DNA of 64,000 nt from an uncultured Clostridia bacterium (GTDB taxonomy: Bacteria; Bacillota; Clostridia; Christensenellales; Borkfalkiaceae), in assembly GCA_945949395.1 (NCBI GenBank), contig CAMFEK010000002.1, positions 106,645-170,644 on the forward strand, in the 5' to 3' direction. Both the position numbers and the translations under genes were made by a program. Shown here piece after piece: positions 1-7,254 of this stretch (position 1 is the first letter of the stretch; every line of letters starts with the position of its first letter). The notes under the pieces are model-generated. The model was not told the origin of the DNA, made no database searches, and saw only the letters and a list, made by a program, of their open reading frames with translations.

Positions 1-162
1 CCAGTTTTCGCCGATATCTTCAAGCCCCGCTTGCAGAGCGCGATTGATTTTTTCCGGATCCTGCATTTTCGTCGCCGCCACGAGGGTGACTTTTTCGCCG
101 AAGCAGTTGCCTGCGGAAAGCTCGTCTAATAATCTTTTTACGTTTTCTTCAATCGTATCCAT
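1..162 (-). CDS. yggS: YggS-family PLP-binding protein, N-terminal 54 residues (runs off the window)
   Basis: Only the first 54 codons lie in the window. The translation contains VTLVAATK followed by about 20 residues and GLEDIGENW, matching the start of the YggS/YlmE/PROSC family, in which the Lys of the V-[AS]-[AVS]-[ST]-K strand holds pyridoxal phosphate and the GEN motif follows. Family proteins keep PLP and amino-acid/keto-acid pools in balance and have no firm enzymatic activity. The start is the ATG complementary to 160-162. There is no Shine-Dalgarno in front of it, and a -10 box sits so close that the mRNA should begin at the ATG. In Firmicutes this gene usually opens a sepF/divIVA cluster, which would lie outside the window. 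Confidence 0.85.
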   Translation of the reverse strand, partial: MDTIEENVKRLLDELSAGNCFGEKVTLVAATKMQDPEKINRALQAGLEDIGENW

Positions 163-168
163 GGCTGT

Positions 169-198
169 ATTATACCACCGTTGCCGCGCAAATTGCAA
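169..198 (-). promoter_or_regulatory. sigma-A promoter of yggS, predicted leaderless start
   Basis: Reading the minus strand: TTGCAA at 198-193, an 18-bp spacer ending in TGG (extended -10), and a perfect TATAAT at 174-169. The expected +1, about 7 nt past the -10, is at 162-163, on the A of the yggS ATG. Confidence 0.7.
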
Positions 199-243
199 TG
201 AAATGGAGAGGGTTTTTGCGCAATTTGTTTGCCGCCGCGAAGG

Positions 244-272
244 TTGACTTTTCCCGTTACTTCTGTTATAAT
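244..272 (+). promoter_or_regulatory. sigma-A promoter, predicted leaderless start for the gene at 280
   Basis: TTGACT (244-249), a 17-bp spacer and TATAAT (267-272). The expected +1 is 279-280, coinciding with the ATG at 280. The only bases between the -10 and the ATG are ATGCGCT, with no ribosome-binding sequence. Confidence 0.75.
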
Positions 273-279
273 ATGCGCT

Positions 280-1272
280 ATGGAAAACTTTTTGGTCTGT
301 GCGCTCACGTTTGAGCGAGATAAAAATCTTTCGGGGCGAATCTATTATTACTTGGTGGATTTTCCCGCAGAGTTAGACGATGAGATCGTCGTTCCGCTCA
401 ACGTTCACGGTCGCCTTCAGGTCGGGAAGGTCGTAAAGAAATACGTCCTTTCTCCCGACGGGAAATTGCTGCCCGAAAAGAAAGGACTGCTGCATTTTCT
501 CACCTCCCGCCTCTTTTGCGAGAAGTTGCCCTTCTGTCCGGAAAGGCTGAAATCCGCGCTCTGCCCGTTCGGCTACCGCAGGGTATCCCTGCCGTCCGCG
601 TGCAACACGCGCGATCTCGGCGGCTTGTTTTACGATGAAAAACACGTCACGGCTTACGGCAATTTTCTGCGCGGCGACGAGCCGGAAGGAGATGTTTCCG
701 CCTGCGGCGTGGATTCTCTCGTCTGTTTCGGAGGTGATATTCCCGCCGATTGCGCGGTTCCCGTAAGGGTGTTTCCCTCTCTCTTTTCCGTCGAAAAGAT
801 GGGCGATGTCGACGCGCTCTACGCCTTCGACGTCTATGGAGAAGAAGAGGCGGAGAGCGAGTTTTTCCCCTCGGAAGAGGAGTTCGAGAGGGCGTTTTCG
901 CAGGGCGGCGCGTTGAGGGAAGTCTTTTCCTTTCTCGCCTCTTTATCGGGAACCGTCCTTCTTTGCGATACCTTCGGCTCGCGTTCCGTCGAACTCGTCT
1001 GCATGATTTTGTATCTTCTTGCCGGCGTTTCCTTGGGCGATATCGCAAGGGAACGCGAGATCACGAGAAAGGCGCTTTCCCGCAAATCTAAACAAAACGT
1101 TAAATTTTTAAATTTTGCATCATCCATTCCCTCGCAGGGCGAGACGCTGTCTTTTCTGAAAAATTTTTTGGAAAAGTACGGCGGGGCGGAAAAGTTTTTG
1201 CTTTCCGTCGGACTTACGCAGGGGGAGATCGATCGCCTGCGCTACCGTATGACGAGCGTAAACGGAAATTAA
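280..1272 (+). CDS. Tyrosine-phosphatase-fold protein (Y_phosphatase3-like) with degenerate active site and PriA-like N-terminus
   Basis: 330 aa from ATG 280; an upstream in-frame ATG at 229 lies before the promoter and is not used here. Residues 1-55 resemble the small 3'-end-binding domain of PriA (a basic beta-rich stretch with EIVVPL and GRLQVGKVV). Residues 109-115 read NTRDLGG, the hallmark of the bacterial tyrosine/lipid phosphatase family Y_phosphatase3, and the C-terminus (about 288-325: LEKYGGAEKFLLSVGLTQ, then LRYRM) matches the conserved end of that family. The P-loop, normally HCxxGKDRTG, is here LLCDTFGSRS (227-236): at the aligned positions the catalytic Cys is Asp, the Lys-Asp is Ser-Arg and the catalytic Arg is Ser. 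By sequence this is a pseudophosphatase or binding protein. Its partner and role are unknown. It lies 17 bp before a HAD hydrolase gene, so the two are probably co-transcribed. Confidence 0.7.
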   Translation: MENFLVCALTFERDKNLSGRIYYYLVDFPAELDDEIVVPLNVHGRLQVGKVVKKYVLSPDGKLLPEKKGLLHFLTSRLFCEKLPFCPERLKSALCPFGYRRVSLPSACNTRDLGGLFYDEKHVTAYGNFLRGDEPEGDVSACGVDSLVCFGGDIPADCAVPVRVFPSLFSVEKMGDVDALYAFDVYGEEEAESEFFPSEEEFERAFSQGGALREVFSFLASLSGTVLLCDTFGSRSVELVCMILYLLAGVSLGDIAREREITRKALSRKSKQNVKFLNFASSIPSQGETLSFLKNFLEKYGGAEKFLLSVGLTQGEIDRLRYRMTSVNGN

Positions 1273-1288
1273 CGAAAAGGAGATTTTT

Positions 1289-1996
1289 ATGATAAAAGCA
1301 ATTCTGTTTGATCTGGACGGCACCCTGCTGCCCATGGACGAAGAGGAGTTCACCAAAGTGTATTTTTCGCTCCTGTGCCAAAAGGTCGCCCCTTACGGCT
1401 ACGAGCCCAAGCAACTCATTTCCACCATCTGGGCGGGCACCAAGCAGATGATGAAAAATGACGGGCTAAAAAGCAACGAGCAGGCGTTTTGGGAGGTCTT
1501 TGCGCAAAATTACGGCGAGGAGAGGATGAAGGATAAGCAACTCTTCGATTCCTTTTATTCGCACGAATTTACGCAGACCAAAGCCGTCTGCGAGGAAAAT
1601 CCCTTGGCGAAGGAGATCGTCCGCTATGCGCGCGAAAAATTCGGAAGAGTCATTCTGTCCACGAATCCCATCTTCCCCAAGGTCGGCACGCTCACCCGCA
1701 TGGGGTTTATCGGGCTAAAGGAAGAGGATTTCGATCTCGTCACGACCTATGAAAATTCCCGTTTCTGCAAGCCGAATCCCGCCTATTTCCAAGATATTTT
1801 GAAGAGGTTTTCGCTCTCGCCCGACGAGGTGATCCTGTTCGGAAACAACGAGTCGGAGGACGGCGATTGCGCGTATCGGTGCGGGATCCGCTGTTATCTC
1901 GTGGGGGATCACGTGATAAAGAATGAGAAAAAGCTGACGGAATACGAAAGGATTCCCATGAATAAAGTGATAGAAACCATGAATAAATATTTATAA
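1289..1996 (+). CDS. HAD-superfamily hydrolase (phosphatase)
   Basis: 235 aa, with an AAAGGAG-type site before ATG 1289. All four HAD motifs are visible: FDLDGTL (nucleophile D8, general acid D10), STN (124-126), K161 in the CKPNPAY segment, and GNNESED (185-191) for Mg2+. The insert between motifs I and II is mostly helical, as in subfamily I (beta-phosphoglucomutase/Gph-like) phosphatases. The substrate cannot be read from sequence. It follows the degenerate phosphatase gene by 17 bp and ends in a strong terminator, so the two form a short operon. The active site is intact, unlike that of its upstream neighbour. Confidence 0.85.
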   Translation: MIKAILFDLDGTLLPMDEEEFTKVYFSLLCQKVAPYGYEPKQLISTIWAGTKQMMKNDGLKSNEQAFWEVFAQNYGEERMKDKQLFDSFYSHEFTQTKAVCEENPLAKEIVRYAREKFGRVILSTNPIFPKVGTLTRMGFIGLKEEDFDLVTTYENSRFCKPNPAYFQDILKRFSLSPDEVILFGNNESEDGDCAYRCGIRCYLVGDHVIKNEKKLTEYERIPMNKVIETMNKYL

Positions 1997-2020
1997 TATT
2001 CCCCGTTCGGGATAGAAAAA

Positions 2021-2058
2021 CCCCGTCGTTTTTCCTTTGAAAACGACGGGGTTTTTTT
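2021..2058 (+). terminator. Bidirectional intrinsic terminator
   Basis: Arms CCCCGTCGTTTT (from 2021) and AAAACGACGGGG (2040-2051) form a 12-bp stem with a 7-nt loop. It is followed by seven T on the plus strand and preceded by five A, so it can also end the convergent thiT transcript. Confidence 0.85.
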
Positions 2059-2074
2059 AAGTTGTTCGCTTGCG

Positions 2075-3193
2075 TTAAGCGGCTTTTCTCGTCTCGGAAA
2101 GGCGAATTTTATCGATCTGGGAGACGAAGGATTTCGAGGAGAGCACGAGCACGCCGACGACTACGAGGATGGCGATATCGGGCATCACGTACATGAACTG
2201 ATAGGTGAGGCTATACACGAAGGGGGACTGACCTTCGGGTGCGAAGGCGCCGAATGCGAACATACCCGAGAAGAAGTGGGAGACAAAGCGCGCGAGTCCC
2301 GCGAGAACGGCGCCGAGGGCGAACCGGAGCTGAGGCGCTTGGATTCTTTCGCTGTGTGCGAACATACCGGCGAGTCCGATGGCGGCAAAGGCGATGGGGT
2401 AGTCTAAGAGGAACTGCGCGGGGTGCAGGATATAAGTGTCCTGAACGGCTTGCAACAACCCGTAAATCATGCCCGCGAATACGCCCTTCTTGGTGCCGAA
2501 CATATAGGAGTAGAGCATCAAGGGGAAGAGGGAAGCGACGGTGATGGAGCCGCCCTGGGGCATCTTGACGATGCGGATATAGGAGAGGGCAAAGCTCATG
2601 GCGATACATACGGCGGCGTAGGCGATGGATTTGGTGGAGAAGCCGTTCTCTCCCTTATCGAGCAGGAGGGCGAGCGCGATCAAGATGACGACGAGCAGGA
2701 CGGAGCTTACGTAAAGTCCGACGGTTTCAACCTGTTCGTTGGTGAGCCAGTTGTCCTCGGCGGGCTTGCCCGTTGCGTAATAGATGCCGAGCATCACGAG
2801 CGCGACGACGAGCGCGACGGCGGAGAGAACGCCCATGACGATATGAACCGTTTTGTCCTTGCAGACGCCGAGAAGGATCATCGTGGCGATGATGAGGAGT
2901 GCGGCGATGAGAATGGGCAGGAAGGTCTGCCAAACGACGCCGTCGTCGACAAAGGTGAGCGCGCTGAAGAGTACGGCGAGAGCTGCCGCGTAGCATACGG
3001 CAATGATTCCGCTCACCTTCATGACCTTCGCGCGGTTTTCCTTGTTCACCGTGACTCTGATCAAAAAGGCGATTATGAGCGCGACGGTAAGCCAAAAGGC
3101 GACGCTGCGGCAGAAGTCGAACAAGCCGTATTCCGCGATATTAAAACGGAATAAATACCAGCTCGCGCCGTCTAAAATGTTAGTGAGAAACAT
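2075..3193 (-). CDS. thiT: Thiamine ECF-transporter S component ThiT with extra N-terminal membrane domain
   Basis: 372 aa from the ATG complementary to 3191-3193, chosen because AAAAGGAG lies 5 nt upstream and because a 45-nt longer reading frame would start inside the riboswitch expression platform. Residues about 185-365 are a ThiT domain: MPQGGSIT (211-218), a run of membrane segments, and HPAQFLLDYPIAFAAIGLAG (257-276), the thiamine-binding signature. Normal ThiT is about 190 aa. Here the first 180 residues add roughly five predicted membrane spans not found in classic ThiT. The protein should bind thiamine and dock to a shared EcfAA'T module encoded elsewhere. TPP-riboswitch control supports the substrate. 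Confidence 0.88.
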   Translation of the reverse strand: MFLTNILDGASWYLFRFNIAEYGLFDFCRSVAFWLTVALIIAFLIRVTVNKENRAKVMKVSGIIAVCYAAALAVLFSALTFVDDGVVWQTFLPILIAALLIIATMILLGVCKDKTVHIVMGVLSAVALVVALVMLGIYYATGKPAEDNWLTNEQVETVGLYVSSVLLVVILIALALLLDKGENGFSTKSIAYAAVCIAMSFALSYIRIVKMPQGGSITVASLFPLMLYSYMFGTKKGVFAGMIYGLLQAVQDTYILHPAQFLLDYPIAFAAIGLAGMFAHSERIQAPQLRFALGAVLAGLARFVSHFFSGMFAFGAFAPEGQSPFVYSLTYQFMYVMPDIAILVVVGVLVLSSKSFVSQIDKIRLSETRKAA

Positions 3194-3225
3194 AAAAACT
3201 CCTTTTCCGTCGAATTGGAATGGGT

Positions 3226-3257
3226 AAAAAATGCGCACCCTGTTTTCAGGGCGCGCA
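3226..3257 (-). terminator. Riboswitch-controlled intrinsic terminator
   Basis: On the minus strand TGCGCGCCCTG and CAGGGTGCGCA (3257-3232) pair around a TTTT/AAAA loop, followed by TTTTTT (3231-3226). It sits between the TPP aptamer and the thiT RBS, the usual attenuation arrangement. Confidence 0.85.
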
Positions 3258-3260
3258 ACT

Positions 3261-3345
3261 ACGTTCTAATTTCTATCATCTCGCTCAAGTATTACCTTGC
3301 CGATTCAATGGTATGATCTCAGCCTTTTACAGCACCCACGACGGA
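3261..3345 (-). promoter_or_regulatory. TPP riboswitch aptamer (THI element)
   Basis: Minus-strand RNA contains GGGTGC, then GGCTGAGAT, then the GGTAATACTTGAGCGAGATGAT-like 3' half. These match the invariant CUGAGA and GGNUAAUNCNNGCGNAG strings of the thiamine pyrophosphate aptamer. Thiamine pyrophosphate binding should favour the downstream terminator and switch off thiT. Confidence 0.9.
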
Positions 3346-3364
3346 TATTTTATTTTGTAACAAA

Positions 3365-3393
3365 ATTATAGCGTTTAGCGGTTGAAATGTCAA
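3365..3393 (-). promoter_or_regulatory. sigma-A promoter of thiT
   Basis: Minus strand TTGACA (3393-3388), 17-bp spacer, TATAAT (3370-3365); both hexamers are perfect. Its -35 directly abuts the -35 of the yfbR promoter. Confidence 0.88.
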
Positions 3394-3410
3394 TCGTTTT
3401 GTGATATAAT
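3382..3410 (+). promoter_or_regulatory. sigma-A promoter of yfbR
   Basis: TTGAAA (3382-3387), 17-bp spacer, TATAAT (3405-3410). The spacer contains the whole -35 of the opposing thiT promoter. Confidence 0.85.
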
Positions 3411-3437
3411 ACAAAAAATAACAAGAGAGGACGATTT

Positions 3438-4031
3438 ATGGCAGAGGATTACAATTTTTACGCCTATATGGACAGAATGAAATACATCCGCCGCTGGCAA
3501 TTGATGCGTTCCGTTCGCGAAGAAAATATCATGGAGCACTCCGAATCCGTCGCGCTGCTGACGCACGCGCTCTGCCTCATTCATAACGATTTGTTCCCCG
3601 ACGATCGGGTGGATATCGAAAAGGCGGTGCTCTACGCCGTGTATCACGAGACGAGCGAGGTGATGACGGGGGATCTGCCCACGCCCATCAAGTATTTCAA
3701 TCGGGAAATCAGCGGCGCGTACAAGGACATGGAGCGTCGCGCTTGCGAAAAGCTGCTCTCCTTCCTGCCCGAAAGCATGAAGAGGGAACTTTCCCCCTAC
3801 GTGTTGGCGAATGAAGAGAGCAAGGAGTATCTCCTCATGAAGGCGGCAGACAGACTTTCCGCGTATATCCGCTGTATCGAAGAGCGCAGAAGCGGCAATA
3901 ACGAATTTATCAAAGCGGAAAAGAGCATTCGGGAGGACCTTTCATCCCGCGGCTTGCCGGAGGTGGATAGGTTCCTTCAATGGTTCCTACCCGCCTATGA
4001 AAAGACGCTCGACGAGCTGGAAAACAGATAA
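3438..4031 (+). CDS. yfbR: 5'-deoxynucleotidase YfbR-like HD-domain hydrolase
   Basis: 197 aa, AGAGAGG 9 nt before the ATG. It closely follows E. coli YfbR along its length: RWQLMRSVREENIMEHS (19-35), GDLPTPIKYFN (78 on) and GNNEF near the end. YfbR removes the 5'-phosphate of deoxynucleoside monophosphates in nucleotide salvage. Metal ligands H34 and H70 are present, but the second half of the HD pair is Glu (YHETSE, E71) where E. coli has Asp. This is conservative but unusual for the family. The gene is monocistronic or co-transcribed with the acyltransferase 33 bp downstream. Confidence 0.88.
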   Translation: MAEDYNFYAYMDRMKYIRRWQLMRSVREENIMEHSESVALLTHALCLIHNDLFPDDRVDIEKAVLYAVYHETSEVMTGDLPTPIKYFNREISGAYKDMERRACEKLLSFLPESMKRELSPYVLANEESKEYLLMKAADRLSAYIRCIEERRSGNNEFIKAEKSIREDLSSRGLPEVDRFLQWFLPAYEKTLDELENR

Positions 4032-4064
4032 AATCCTTATCCTTATTATATGTAGTGAGAAATT

Positions 4065-4847
4065 ATGAACAAATACACGGAAAAACAAAAGAGACTGGAG
4101 CGGGAAGGAAAGTTTGACACCGACCTTTTGCCTTACCGCACGGACAATATGCGGCTCATCGACGAGAACTATCCATTCGGGTTTACCTTTGCGGAAAAAC
4201 TTTGTCGGGGAATCGTGCTTTCCCTGCTGTATCTCGTCGTGCGCCCCCTGCTCTTCTTCGCCTGCGGTTTCCGCATTCGGGGGAAGGAAAATATGAAGGG
4301 CGTCAAGGGCGCCATCGTCATCACCAACCACGTACACTATTTCGATTGCCTCATGGCGGAGCCCCTGCACTCCTATTTCAAGGTCTTTCACACGGGCGCG
4401 GGGTTTAACGCCAAACGGGATATCCGCGGTTGGTTTTTGCATATCCTCGGCTTTTTGCCGCTCAACGGCAGTTTCGGCGCGCAAAAGAATTTGAAAAAGC
4501 GCATCGGCGAGATCTTGCAAAAGGGCGGTTTGGTGCAGTTTTATCCCGAACACGCGTTGTGGCAGGGTTATAAAAAGCCTCGCCCCTTCAAAAACGGAGC
4601 CTTCCGCTACGCCTGCGATTTTTCCGTTCCCGTGATCCCCACCTTCATCACCTTTGAAAAGGGATTTTTACGGAGGGAGCGGGCGGTGCTCAACGTTCTG
4701 CCTCCCCTCTATCCCGACAAGGCGCTTTCGGGCAAGCAGCAGGTCGAACGGCTGCGCGACGAGAGCTTTGCCGCCTTTCGGGCGTGCTACGAAAAGGCGT
4801 ACGGGATTCCCCTCGTCTACGAAGAAAAAATTTCCGAAAGTTGTTAA
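4065..4847 (+). CDS. PlsC-type 1-acylglycerol-3-phosphate acyltransferase
   Basis: 260 aa. It carries the HX4D catalytic motif (NHVHYFD, H89-D94), the FYPEHALW block (159-166) corresponding to the acceptor-binding motif III, and VPVIP (188-192). One hydrophobic segment (about 46-68) precedes the catalytic domain and would anchor it to the cytoplasmic membrane. The expected reaction is acyl transfer to lysophosphatidic acid in phospholipid synthesis, although this branch of the family also includes acyltransferases with unknown acceptors. It ends just before the promoter of the ylxM-ffh operon. Confidence 0.82.
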   Translation: MNKYTEKQKRLEREGKFDTDLLPYRTDNMRLIDENYPFGFTFAEKLCRGIVLSLLYLVVRPLLFFACGFRIRGKENMKGVKGAIVITNHVHYFDCLMAEPLHSYFKVFHTGAGFNAKRDIRGWFLHILGFLPLNGSFGAQKNLKKRIGEILQKGGLVQFYPEHALWQGYKKPRPFKNGAFRYACDFSVPVIPTFITFEKGFLRRERAVLNVLPPLYPDKALSGKQQVERLRDESFAAFRACYEKAYGIPLVYEEKISESC

Positions 4848-4857
4848 GCGAAAATGC

Positions 4858-4886
4858 TTGACAGCTTTTTTTCTTTCCGATATAAT
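4858..4886 (+). promoter_or_regulatory. Consensus sigma-A promoter of the ylxM-ffh-rpsP operon
   Basis: TTGACA (4858-4863), 17-bp spacer, TATAAT (4881-4886): a perfect match, suited to a translation/secretion operon. Confidence 0.9.
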
Positions 4887-4930
4887 AAGAAAGTCGAGTG
4901 TAAAGCATTTCTACTTGACAGGTGATGACA

Positions 4931-5251
4931 ATGCAGAACTTGGAATACGCAAAACTTTTGGACGCCTACGCGCCTTTGCTCACGGACAACCAAAAGGAAA
5001 TAGGCAGAATGCACTTCTCTTTCGATCTGACGCTTTCGGAGATCGCGGAGGAAAAAGGGGTTTCCCGTCAGAGCGTATCCGAATGTATCACGAAAACCAA
5101 AAAGCAACTCGAAGGATACGAAACGGAGCTCGGTCTCCTATCCGAACGGGAAAAGGCGAGAGCCGTGTTCGAAAAGGTCTTTTCCTTTGCGGAAACGCTA
5201 TCCGAGGACGAGGAGCAAACTTTGAAAGGAATCTTAAATGGCGTTATTTGA
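4931..5251 (+). CDS. ylxM: YlxM/UPF0122 helix-turn-helix protein, SRP-associated
   Basis: 106 aa from ATG 4931 (AGGTGA 5 nt upstream; in-frame GTG and ATG at 4922 and 4925 lie inside that site). It has a sigma-70 region-4-like HTH: LTLSEIAEEKGVSRQSVSECITKTKKQL. YlxM proteins are encoded next to ffh in most Firmicutes and stimulate SRP assembly or GTPase activity. The stop overlaps ffh by 14 bp, so translation is coupled. Confidence 0.9.
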   Translation: MQNLEYAKLLDAYAPLLTDNQKEIGRMHFSFDLTLSEIAEEKGVSRQSVSECITKTKKQLEGYETELGLLSEREKARAVFEKVFSFAETLSEDEEQTLKGILNGVI

Positions 5252-6557
5252 ATCACTCTCCGACAGATTGAATCATATCTTTTCCAAGCTGACCAAGCAT
5301 GGCAAGCTCACCGAACTGGAAATTAAGACGGCCATGCGCGAGGTGCGCATCGCTCTGCTCGAGGCGGACGTCAACATTAAAGTCACCAAGGAATTTATCG
5401 CGAACGTCTCCGCAAAAGCGGTCGGACAGGAAATTTTAAGTTCCTTGAACCCCACCCAACAGGTTATTAAGATCGTAAACGAGGAGCTCATCGCCCTGAT
5501 GGGTTCCACGAATGCGAAGTTGGAAGTTTCCCCCAAGCCTCCCACCGTCATCATGATGTGCGGCTTGCAGGGCGCCGGCAAGACGACGCTTTGCGGAAAA
5601 CTTGCGGTATATCTCAAAAAACAGGGCAAGCGTCCCTTGCTCGTCGCGGGCGATATTTACCGCCCTGCCGCCATCTCTCAATTGCAGGTCGTCGGCAAAA
5701 AAGCCGACTGCGAAGTGTTCGAAAAGGGCACGCAATCCCCTGTAAAGACGGCGGAAGAGGCTGTTTCTTACGCGAAGAAGATGGGTTACGATACCGTTAT
5801 CCTCGATACGGCGGGTCGCCTTCAAATCGACGAAACGCTGATGCAGGAGCTCGAGAACATCAAAAAGAAGGTGACCGTCACCGAGACGCTGCTCACCATC
5901 GACGCGATGCTCGGACAAGAGGCGGTAAACGTCGCAAGCACCTTTAATCAGCGATTGGAGATCACGGGCGTTATCCTGACCAAGCTGGACGGCGATACGC
6001 GCGGCGGCGCCTGCCTTTCCGTAAAGGCGGTGACGGGCAAGCCCATCAAGTTCATCGGCGTCGGCGAAAAAATCACCGATCTCGAACCCTTCTATCCCGA
6101 CAGAATGGCGTCCCGCATCTTAGGTATGGGCGACGTGCTTTCCCTCATCGAAAAGGCGAAAGAGGCTATCTCGGAAGACGAAGCCAAAAAGATGCAACAG
6201 AAGATGAAGGAAAACGCCTTCACGCTGTCCGATTATCTCACGCAGTTTGAGTATATGAAAAAGATGGGCGGCGCGCAGGCGATGATGAGCATGCTCCCCG
6301 GCATGGGCAAGCTGAAGATGAAAGAGGGGGATATCGACGAGAAGAAGTTGGAGCGCACCAAGGCGATCATTCTTTCCATGACGCCCTACGAGCGGGAGAA
6401 TCCTTCCGTCATCAACGGCGAGCGGAAAAAGAGAATCGCGGCGGGCTCGGGAACCACGATCCCCGAAATCAATCAGCTCTTAAAGCAGTTCGAGCAGACC
6501 AAGCTCTTGATGAAACATATCAAAGGGAATAAAGGCAAACTCAGAATGCCTTTCTGA
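5238..6557 (+). CDS. ffh: Signal recognition particle protein Ffh (SRP54)
   Basis: 439 aa. N-domain helices are followed by a GTPase domain with GLQGAGKTT (P-loop, about 109-117), DTAGR, and TKLDGDTRGGACLS, and then a Met-rich M domain (EYMKKMGGAQAMMSMLPGMGKLK) that binds signal peptides and 4.5S/SRP RNA. It targets membrane and secreted proteins co-translationally with FtsY. Length is normal. GAAAGGA precedes the ATG. It lies between ylxM and rpsP, the standard Firmicutes order. Confidence 0.97.
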   Translation: MALFESLSDRLNHIFSKLTKHGKLTELEIKTAMREVRIALLEADVNIKVTKEFIANVSAKAVGQEILSSLNPTQQVIKIVNEELIALMGSTNAKLEVSPKPPTVIMMCGLQGAGKTTLCGKLAVYLKKQGKRPLLVAGDIYRPAAISQLQVVGKKADCEVFEKGTQSPVKTAEEAVSYAKKMGYDTVILDTAGRLQIDETLMQELENIKKKVTVTETLLTIDAMLGQEAVNVASTFNQRLEITGVILTKLDGDTRGGACLSVKAVTGKPIKFIGVGEKITDLEPFYPDRMASRILGMGDVLSLIEKAKEAISEDEAKKMQQKMKENAFTLSDYLTQFEYMKKMGGAQAMMSMLPGMGKLKMKEGDIDEKKLERTKAIILSMTPYERENPSVINGERKKRIAAGSGTTIPEINQLLKQFEQTKLLMKHIKGNKGKLRMPF

Positions 6558-6600
6558 ATAAGAAAAAAAATTTAACAGGAATACTTTGGAGGTATTTATT

Positions 6601-6900
6601 ATGGCAGTTAAAATGAGACTTTTGAGAATGGGCGACAAGAAGAACCCTATCTATCGTGTAGTTGTTGTAGACGCAAGAAAGGCGCTCACCGGCGAATATA
6701 TCGATTGCGTAGGTCACTACAAGCCCACCGCCGAACCCGCGGAACTCACCATCGACAACGAAAAGGCAAAGGATTGGATCGCAAAAGGCGTTCAGCCCAC
6801 CGAAACCGTAAAATCTCTTCTCGTGAAGAGCGGCGCTATGGAGCAGTCCAAGAAACTTTCTCCTTCCAAGACGAAGACCAAGAAAGGCAAAAAGAACTAA
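6601..6900 (+). CDS. rpsP: 30S ribosomal protein S16
   Basis: 99 aa from ATG 6601, 7 nt after GGAGG; a 15-nt longer frame begins inside that RBS. The start MAVKMRLLRMGDKKNPIYRV and the GHYKP segment are typical S16. A Lys-rich tail extends slightly beyond the usual 80-90 residues. Confidence 0.97.
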   Translation: MAVKMRLLRMGDKKNPIYRVVVVDARKALTGEYIDCVGHYKPTAEPAELTIDNEKAKDWIAKGVQPTETVKSLLVKSGAMEQSKKLSPSKTKTKKGKKN

Positions 6901-6928
6901 TCGGTATCAATAAGGGAAGTACATCGAA

Positions 6929-7189
6929 ATGTTGGAACTCATTCAGTATATCGTAAATCAGTTTGCCGAGAAGAAAGACGAGATCGAATACGACGTAAAG
7001 GAAAACGGCAACGCTGTCGACGTTACGGTGTATCTCACTTCTTCCGATATGGGCAAAGTGATCGGCAAACAAGGCAAAATCGCAAAGGCGATCCGCACGC
7101 TCGTTCGCTCTGCGTCGAAGAAAGAGGGTAAGAAATATACCATCGAGATCAAGGAAAAGGCGGAACCCGCAGCGGCGGAAGAGGCTTAA
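6929..7189 (+). CDS. khpA: KH-domain RNA-binding protein KhpA
   Basis: 86 aa. A single KH domain with GKVIGKQG (42-49, the GXXG loop) and a short Glu/Ala-rich tail. KhpA, usually as a dimer or with KhpB, binds many RNAs in Firmicutes and affects cell division and ribosome-related processes. It sits between rpsP and rimM, its conserved place. Confidence 0.93.
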   Translation: MLELIQYIVNQFAEKKDEIEYDVKENGNAVDVTVYLTSSDMGKVIGKQGKIAKAIRTLVRSASKKEGKKYTIEIKEKAEPAAAEEA

Positions 7190-7206
7190 CGTATCATGAA
7201 AAAAAT

Positions 7207-7232
7207 GCCGAATTGTAAAAATTCGGCTTTTT
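7207..7232 (+). terminator. Internal weak terminator between khpA and rimM
   Basis: GCCGAATT and AATTCGGC form an 8-bp stem with a 5-nt loop followed by TTTTT. Genes on both sides belong to the same conserved operon, so it probably lowers expression of rimM onward. Confidence 0.65.
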
Positions 7233-7254
7233 AACTATTTACGGGAGAAAATTT

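Noticed and set aside
44-247. Short plus-strand ORF at the window start
   Set aside because: It is antisense to the recognisable yggS start and crosses both promoters; no RBS or family match.
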